A DNA stretch of 26,031 bases, from contig CACYEE010000043.1 of assembly GCA_902773415.1 (NCBI GenBank), forward strand, positions 1 to 26,031, given 5' to 3'. The translations under genes and the position numbers were made by a program. Of this stretch, positions 21,926 through 26,031 are shown in pieces. The notes beneath the pieces are model-generated. The model saw nothing but the letters and a program-made list of their open reading frames with translations, made no database searches and had not been told where the DNA came from. How positions within the stretch are numbered: the stretch's first letter is position 1; every line of letters starts with the position of its first letter. This stretch comes from an uncultured Actinomyces sp. GTDB lineage: Bacteria > Actinomycetota > Actinomycetes > Actinomycetales > Actinomycetaceae.

Positions 21926-23476
21926 ATGGCTACCACTACTGCAAGCGGCTCCGATATCCGCGTTCGTTTCTGTCCTTCGCCTACGGGCGCGCCCCATGTC
22001 GGCATGGTGCGCACGTGCCTGTTCAACTACGCCTACGCGCGCCACGCCGGCGGCACCTTCGTCTTCCGCATCGAGGACACCGACGCCGCCCGCGATTCCG
22101 AGGAATCCTTCAACGCGATTCTCGACTCGCTTTCGTGGCTCGGCCTGAACTGGGACGAGGGCGTCGGCGTGGGCGGCCCGCATGGCCCCTATCGCCAGTC
22201 CGAGCGTTCGGAGATCTACAAGGACGTCGCCGCGAAGCTGCTTGAGGCCGGCTACGCCTACGAATCCTTCTCCACGCCGCAGGAAATCGAGGAGCGCCAC
22301 AAGGCAAAGGGCGAAGATCCCAAGCTCGGATACGACGGCTGCGACCGCGACCTCACCGAGGAGCAGAAGGCCGCCTACCGCGCCGAGGGGCGCCAGCCTG
22401 TGCTGCGCATGCGCATGCCCGACGAGGACATCGTGTTTGAGGACCTCGTGCGCGGCGAGATCTCCTTCAAGCCCGGCTCGGTGCCCGACTATGTCATCGT
22501 GCGCGGCAACGGCGACCCGCTCTACACGCTGACGAACCCCGTCGACGACGCCCTCATGGAAATCACCCACGTCCTGCGGGGCGAGGACCTTCTGTCCTCC
22601 ACGCCCCGCCAGATCGTGCTCTACCGCGCCCTCGAGGAGATCGGCGTGGCGAAGTGGACTCCGCGCTTCGGCCACCTGCCCTACGTGATGGGGGAGGGCA
22701 ACAAGAAGCTGTCCAAGCGCGATCCCGAATCCAACCTGCTCCTGCACCGCGAGAAGGGCATGATTCCCGAGGGGCTGCTCAACTATCTTGCCCTTCTCGG
22801 CTGGTCGCTGGATTCGGACAAGGACGTTTTCTCCCGGGAGGAGCTTGTCGGCGCCTTCGACATCTGCGACGTCAACCCGAACCCGGCCCGCTTCGACCAG
22901 AAGAAGTGCGAAGCCATCAACGCCGACCAGATCCGCCTTCTCGATCCCGAGGATTTCAAGAAGCGCCTCGTGCCCTACCTGCGCATCGACGAGACCCCCG
23001 AGGTCAACGACATTGCCGAAAAGCGCTACGTGCGCGTCGTCGAGGGGACGACGTGGGACGAGCTGAGCGAGGCCGAGCGCGAGATTCTCGACGCTGCCGC
23101 CCCGCTGGCCCAGACCCGCATGAAGCTGCTGGGCGAGGCCGGCCCGCTCATGCGTTTCCTCTTCATCGAGGGCTCCGGGATCGAGTACGACGAGAAGGCC
23201 GTGCGCAAGCTCAAGGACAGCGCTCCTGCCGTGCTGGCCGCCGCGCGCGGGGCGCTTGCCGGGCTTGGGGACTTCACTCCCGAGGCCATCAAGGCGACGC
23301 TGGACGAGAACATCGTGAAGGGAATGGGCATCAAGCCGCGTTTCGCCTTCGGCCCGCTGTTTGTGGCCATGACCGGCACGAACGTCTCGCTGCCCGTCGT
23401 CGATTCGATGGCGATTCTTGGCTGCGAGGAGGTTCTTGCCCGAATCGAAAGGCTGGAGGCGCATCTGGCCTCCTGA
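21926..23476 (+). CDS. gltX: Glutamyl-tRNA synthetase
   Basis: Class I aminoacyl-tRNA synthetase of 516 residues that charges tRNA-Glu and, in bacteria lacking GlnRS, also tRNA-Gln for later amidation by GatCAB. The Rossmann signature CPSPTGAPHVGMVRT (HVGM at 24-27) and the KLSKR form of the KMSKS loop (about 260) are present, together with FRIEDTDAARDSEES, GPYRQSER and LRGEDLLSSTPRQ. The ATG at 21926 agrees with the -10 box. Its two likely substrates, tRNA-Gln and tRNA-Glu, are encoded 260-360 nt downstream beyond a strong hairpin. Confidence 0.98.
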   Translation: MATTTASGSDIRVRFCPSPTGAPHVGMVRTCLFNYAYARHAGGTFVFRIEDTDAARDSEESFNAILDSLSWLGLNWDEGVGVGGPHGPYRQSERSEIYKDVAAKLLEAGYAYESFSTPQEIEERHKAKGEDPKLGYDGCDRDLTEEQKAAYRAEGRQPVLRMRMPDEDIVFEDLVRGEISFKPGSVPDYVIVRGNGDPLYTLTNPVDDALMEITHVLRGEDLLSSTPRQIVLYRALEEIGVAKWTPRFGHLPYVMGEGNKKLSKRDPESNLLLHREKGMIPEGLLNYLALLGWSLDSDKDVFSREELVGAFDICDVNPNPARFDQKKCEAINADQIRLLDPEDFKKRLVPYLRIDETPEVNDIAEKRYVRVVEGTTWDELSEAEREILDAAAPLAQTRMKLLGEAGPLMRFLFIEGSGIEYDEKAVRKLKDSAPAVLAAARGALAGLGDFTPEAIKATLDENIVKGMGIKPRFAFGPLFVAMTGTNVSLPVVDSMAILGCEEVLARIERLEAHLAS

Positions 23477-23523
23477 GGGCCGGCCGAGGCTTGCGCCAGG
23501 GTTGCCGAGATGCGAGGCCTGCG

Positions 23524-23564
23524 GAAACCTCCCGTTTGGGGACAGTCCCCAAACGGGAGGTTTC
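23524..23564. terminator. 41-bp near-perfect palindrome after gltX
   Basis: The left arm (23524-23543, GAAACCTCCCGTTTGGGGAC) and right arm (23545-23564) are exact 20-bp reverse complements around a single A. The right arm ends GGTTTC and is followed by TCCGTTTCGGGG, so the U-tract is weak. Most likely the gltX terminator; the near-zero loop could also favour a cruciform. Confidence 0.7.
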
Positions 23565-23667
23565 TCCGTTTCGGGGACGGGCCGGTTTCCGGCACGCAAG
23601 GCAGGGCTGGTATCGGTGCAGGTGGGAAGGCTGTTGCGTGGTGTGACGCGCATATCATCGTTGTGGT

Positions 23668-23696
23668 TTGAAAACGGCTTGGCTCGCCGGTAACAT
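23668..23696 (+). promoter_or_regulatory. Promoter of the tRNA-Gln/tRNA-Glu operon
   Basis: TTGAAA (23668-23673), a 17-nt spacer and TAACAT (23691-23696), 38 nt before tRNA-Gln. Confidence 0.6.
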
Positions 23697-23734
23697 CATT
23701 GATTGTTGCGGCTCGCAAAGAGCTGACCGGCCAT

Positions 23735-23806
23735 TGGGGTATGGTGTAATTGGCAACACAGGTGATTCTGGTTCATCCGTTCTAGGTTCGAGTCCTGGTA
23801 CCCCAG
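23735..23806 (+). tRNA. tRNA-Gln(CUG)
   Basis: 72 nt. Acceptor TGGGGTA pairs with TACCCCA (23799-23805), discriminator G23806. D-stem GTGT/ACAC, anticodon stem GGTGA/TCATC with loop TTCTGGT giving anticodon CTG (23768-23770), T-arm CTAGG-TTCGAGT-CCTGG. No encoded CCA. Confidence 0.95.
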
Positions 23807-23831
23807 CAAAGCGCCCTTGGCGCTTTCCTTC

Positions 23832-23907
23832 GCCCCGTTCGTCTAGCGGCCCAGGACATCGCCCTCTCACGGCGGTAACACCGGTTCAAATCCGGTACGG
23901 GGTACCA
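23832..23907 (+). tRNA. tRNA-Glu(CUC)
   Basis: Acceptor GCCCCGT pairs with ACGGGGT (23897-23903, first pair G-U), A at 73 and an encoded CCA (23905-23907). Anticodon loop CTCTCAC gives CTC (23866-23868). The body closely matches the standard tRNA-Glu. It lies 25 nt after tRNA-Gln and shares its promoter. Confidence 0.95.
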
Positions 23908-23922
23908 CGTGAACAATAGCTT

Positions 23923-23950
23923 AAGGAGAGGAAGAAACCTCTCCTTTTCC
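23923..23950 (+). terminator. Terminator of the tRNA operon
   Basis: AAGGAGAGG (23923-23931), loop aagaaa, CCTCTCCTT (23938-23946), then TTCC. A 9-bp perfect stem 15 nt after tRNA-Glu. Confidence 0.75.
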
Positions 23951-24168
23951 GTATTCCTTCCCCCTCTCGGAAGCGGCGCGACCTTGCGTCGCAACTGCTC
24001 GTGAAAGCCGGAGACACGTTCTTGTCGCGATGCGCCGGTGCGCTGCCGGTTCGTATCGCGTGCCGTTGACGGTCGCCTGGCGACGCGGAAGCGCAAGGAC
24101 GCAACGAAGGGGAGCGCAATCGTGCGATCTGGCGGCGCGGCGGGCGGGCGAATGACGGCAGAAGCGCA
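23951..24168. other. Intergenic, nothing recognised
   Basis: About 220 bp between the tRNA terminator and the rpmB terminator. Open frames on both strands are short and arginine-rich, without starts or ribosome sites I trust. Confidence 0.5.
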
Positions 24169-24206
24169 TGGGCAAAAAAGAAAAGGACCGCGCACTGCGG
24201 TCCTTT
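24169..24206 (-). terminator. Rho-independent terminator of rpmB
   Basis: Minus strand: AAAGGACCGC (24206-24197), loop agtgc, GCGGTCCTTT (24191-24182), followed by TTCTTTTTT. A classic stem with U-tract 22 nt after the rpmB stop. Confidence 0.9.
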
Positions 24207-24228
24207 CGCATTCGGCGGCGGGGAGAGC

Positions 24229-24420
24229 TCAGATGTTGCGCTCGACCTTGCCGGCCTTCAGGCACGAGGTGCACACGTTCAGGCGCTTGGGGGCACCGTT
24301 GACGAGGGCACGCACACGCTGAATGTTCGGGTTCCAGCGGCGCGAGGTACGCACGTGGGAGTGCGAGACGCTCTTGCCGAAGCTGGGCTTCTTGCCGCAG
24401 ACGTCACAGACAGAGGCCAC
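24229..24420 (-). CDS. rpmB: 50S ribosomal protein L28, zinc-ribbon (C+) form
   Basis: A 63-residue protein of the large ribosomal subunit: ASVCDVCGKKPSFGKSVSHSH, RTSRRWNPNIQRVRALVNG and LNVCTSCLKAGKVE. Two CxxC pairs (Cys5/Cys8 and Cys50/Cys53) form a zinc ribbon; actinobacteria often keep a cysteine-free paralog for zinc starvation, not seen here. The GTG start at 24420 follows a strong AAAGGAGAG. A consensus promoter and a structured leader of about 70 nt lie upstream. Confidence 0.97.
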   Translation of the reverse strand: MASVCDVCGKKPSFGKSVSHSHVRTSRRWNPNIQRVRALVNGAPKRLNVCTSCLKAGKVERNI

Positions 24421-24495
24421 GGTTCTCTCCTTTTTCGCTGACAGGACGCCATCAGCGTCTCCACAAACGCCAGCCGATTGACTGGCAACTCAAGC

Positions 24496-24525
24496 ATTAT
24501 ACTCATCGCTTCATCCTCAATCCAA
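24496..24525 (-). promoter_or_regulatory. Promoter of rpmB
   Basis: On the minus strand TTGGAT (24525-24520), 18-nt spacer, TATAAT (24501-24496): the strongest sigma70-type promoter in the window, as expected for a ribosomal protein gene. Confidence 0.75.
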
Positions 24526-24909
24526 GCGCGCTCTGGCGTGGTATGCGGCACGTTGGCGGTGTCCTTCTTCGGGACATTGCCTTGCGCCGCCGCTGTTCAC
24601 GAGAGAACGAGGGCAAGGCGTCCTTCCCGTGCCGCCACCGGCGGCGATACGGCGCGGAGGAAGATGCCTACGGGTTTCGGCGAGACTGCCTTCGGGCAGG
24701 CGCGTTGCCCGATGCCGCGACTGCCAGGGAAAGCCGGAACGTGTTGGCCGGGTTCGGCCGCGGGGCACGCACGGGCCACGCGGCGCCTGGGCCGCGAACG
24801 CCCCGCCGATTCCGCTTCCCGACATTGCGTCTGCTTCGAGGACCGACGTCACATTCCTTCCGGTTTTGTTCTCGAGGGCGCGTTAGGCTTGTTCCCGGAA
24901 GGAGCGACA
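24526..24909. other. Intergenic between rpmB and recG, no gene seen
   Basis: 384 bp with no convincing coding frame. It contains a CGGGCA-N7-TGCCCG hairpin near 24694-24712 and the recG -10 box TAGGCT (24884-24889). A gene lost or too diverged to recognise cannot be ruled out. Confidence 0.5.
24884..24889 (+). promoter_or_regulatory. -10 box of recG
   Basis: TAGGCT, about 20 nt before ATG 24910, with the ribosome site GGAAGGAG between; here a leadered mRNA. Confidence 0.45.
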
Positions 24910-26031
24910 ATGACAAGCGCTGTAGCAGGAGACGACCGTACCGGCCTCAATGCCCCGCTTGCGGGGTTCGTGGGCGGGCGCGCGGCGAAAGAACTGGCGA
25001 AAATGGAACTCGAGACAGCCGAGGACCTGCTGTACCACTTTCCTTTTCGGCTCGCCCGTCGCGGGGAGCTCATGCCGATCGGCGCCGTGCGCGAAGGGGA
25101 GTCGGTGACGGTCGTCGCCGAGGTGCTCTCCTCGTCGATTCGTCCCATGAGGACACGGCGCGGAACCATCCTGTCGGTCGAGGTTTCCGACGGCGAGCAT
25201 CGCCTGTGCCTGGCCTTCTTCGGCAAGAACGAGCGCGTGCTGCGCTGGCACGAGGCCCGGCTGTGCGCGGGCACCGTGGCGATCTTTTCGGGAACGGTCT
25301 CCTCGTATCGGGGAAGCCTTCAGCTGTCGCATCCCGAATACGAGCTGATTGACGACGAGGCGGACCTCGATGCCGATCTTGCAAGGTCGCGGCGCCCCAT
25401 TCCCATCTACCATGCGACAGCGAAAATGCCTTCCTGGAAAATCGCGAAGGCCGTCGACTCGGTTCTTGCGGCGACGGGAAGACTCGACGATCCGCTTCCG
25501 CGGCCATATCGCGAAGCCCGCGGCCTCATGGGGCGCACCGAGGCGATTCGCACCCTCCATCGCCCCGAGTCCGACGAGCAGTGGCGGCGCGCTGCTCGCA
25601 GGATTGCCCATGAGGAGGCATTCGTTCTCCAGGCGGCCCTCGCCCAGAGGGCATGGCGGGCACGCCAGACGAAGGCCCCTGCCTGTCCCCTACGCCAGGG
25701 CGGGATTCTTGCCGCCTTCGACGCGCGGCTTCCCTACCGTCTGACCGACGGGCAAAGCGACGTGGGGGCGCAGATCGGAGCCGAAATCGCCGCGCCGTCG
25801 CCCATGCAGCGCCTTCTGCAGGGCGACGTCGGGTCGGGCAAGACGATCGTCGCGCTGCGTGCGATGCTTCAGGCGGTCGACGCGGGAATGCAGGCCGCGC
25901 TCCTGGCTCCGACATCGGTTCTTGCCCGCCAGCATTTCGAGACGATCGCGAACCTCATGGGCGATCTCGCGATGGCCGGCCAGATCGGGGGATCCGAGAC
26001 CGCAACGCGCGTCGAGCTTCTGACCGGAGGG
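24910..26031 (+). CDS. recG: ATP-dependent DNA helicase RecG, 5' part (cut by window end)
   Basis: RecG remodels stalled forks and branch-migrates Holliday junctions. The 374 visible residues start MTSAVAGDDR after GGAAGGAG. They contain the N-terminal wedge/OB domain (TAEDLLYHFPFR, VTVVAEVLSSSIRPM, LSVEVSDGEHRLCLAFFGK, GTVSSYRGSLQLSHPEYE), the linker PIPIYHATAKMPSWKI, and then helicase motifs Q/I and Ia: LTDGQSDVGAQI, LLQGDVGSGKTIVALRA and LLAPTSVLARQH. APTS replaces the more usual APTE. Motifs II-VI (DEQHRFG and others) lie beyond the window. About half of the normal 700-residue length is present. Confidence 0.96.
   Translation, partial: MTSAVAGDDRTGLNAPLAGFVGGRAAKELAKMELETAEDLLYHFPFRLARRGELMPIGAVREGESVTVVAEVLSSSIRPMRTRRGTILSVEVSDGEHRLCLAFFGKNERVLRWHEARLCAGTVAIFSGTVSSYRGSLQLSHPEYELIDDEADLDADLARSRRPIPIYHATAKMPSWKIAKAVDSVLAATGRLDDPLPRPYREARGLMGRTEAIRTLHRPESDEQWRRAARRIAHEEAFVLQAALAQRAWRARQTKAPACPLRQGGILAAFDARLPYRLTDGQSDVGAQIGAEIAAPSPMQRLLQGDVGSGKTIVALRAMLQAVDAGMQAALLAPTSVLARQHFETIANLMGDLAMAGQIGGSETATRVELLTGG

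Noticed and set aside
24543..25352. 269-codon plus-strand frame at the recG start
   Set aside because: It is out of frame with recG, whose N-terminal domain and helicase motifs are clear, and has Arg-rich shadow composition.
1..26031. CRISPR array or prophage
   Set aside because: No regularly spaced direct repeats and no phage structural, integrase or lysis genes were seen.

Overview
The window reads as chromosomal DNA of a high-GC Actinobacterium, perhaps Actinomycetaceae-like (family level is a guess). Pointers are the GC-rich third codon positions, many start codons lying 6-8 nt after a TAnnnT -10 box (leaderless mRNAs), the murI - metallo-beta-lactamase - rph - rdgB cluster known from Mycobacterium, an FAH-family gene close to gltX, and tRNA-Gln beside tRNA-Glu without a visible GlnRS gene.

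Layout. 1-1250 holds decayed insertion sequences: the 3' part of a frameshifted IS21-type istB with its terminal direct repeats, followed directly by an IS3-type transposase broken by several frameshifts. 1502-4058 is a divergent pair, aminopeptidase P (-) and a PHP-domain phosphoesterase/nuclease (+). A 460-bp leader region rich in inverted repeats precedes recA-recX. 6497-7463 is a gene-poor scar with a palindrome and the C-terminal half of a PIN-domain protein. miaB-miaA (tRNA i6A37/ms2i6A37 modification) converge on pncB (NAD salvage). murI, the MBL-fold hydrolase, rph and rdgB follow, the first two and the last two overlapping by 4 nt. A DUF4916/Nudix-like gene (-), a small membrane protein plus Bcp peroxiredoxin (+) and tRNA-Leu(UAG) come next.

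17021-18709 encodes a sulfide:quinone oxidoreductase-like flavoprotein and a 68-residue companion behind a 16-bp perfect palindrome. aroE (-) and an FAH-fold protein with an eroded metal site (+) are divergent; a MalY/PatB-type aminotransferase (-) and gltX (+) are divergent around a triplicated 9-mer. tRNA-Gln(CUG) and tRNA-Glu(CUC), ribosomal protein L28 (-) and the 5' two-fifths or so of recG, cut by the window end, complete the sequence.

Most genes are housekeeping (recombination/repair, tRNA modification and charging, wall precursor, nucleotide hygiene). The less expected signals are non-coding: a two-copy 78-bp hairpin repeat with compensating stem changes at 14757 and 18736, the SQR palindrome, the recA upstream inverted repeats, and the consistent leaderless promoter geometry. 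I found no CRISPR array, prophage or clear new defence system.
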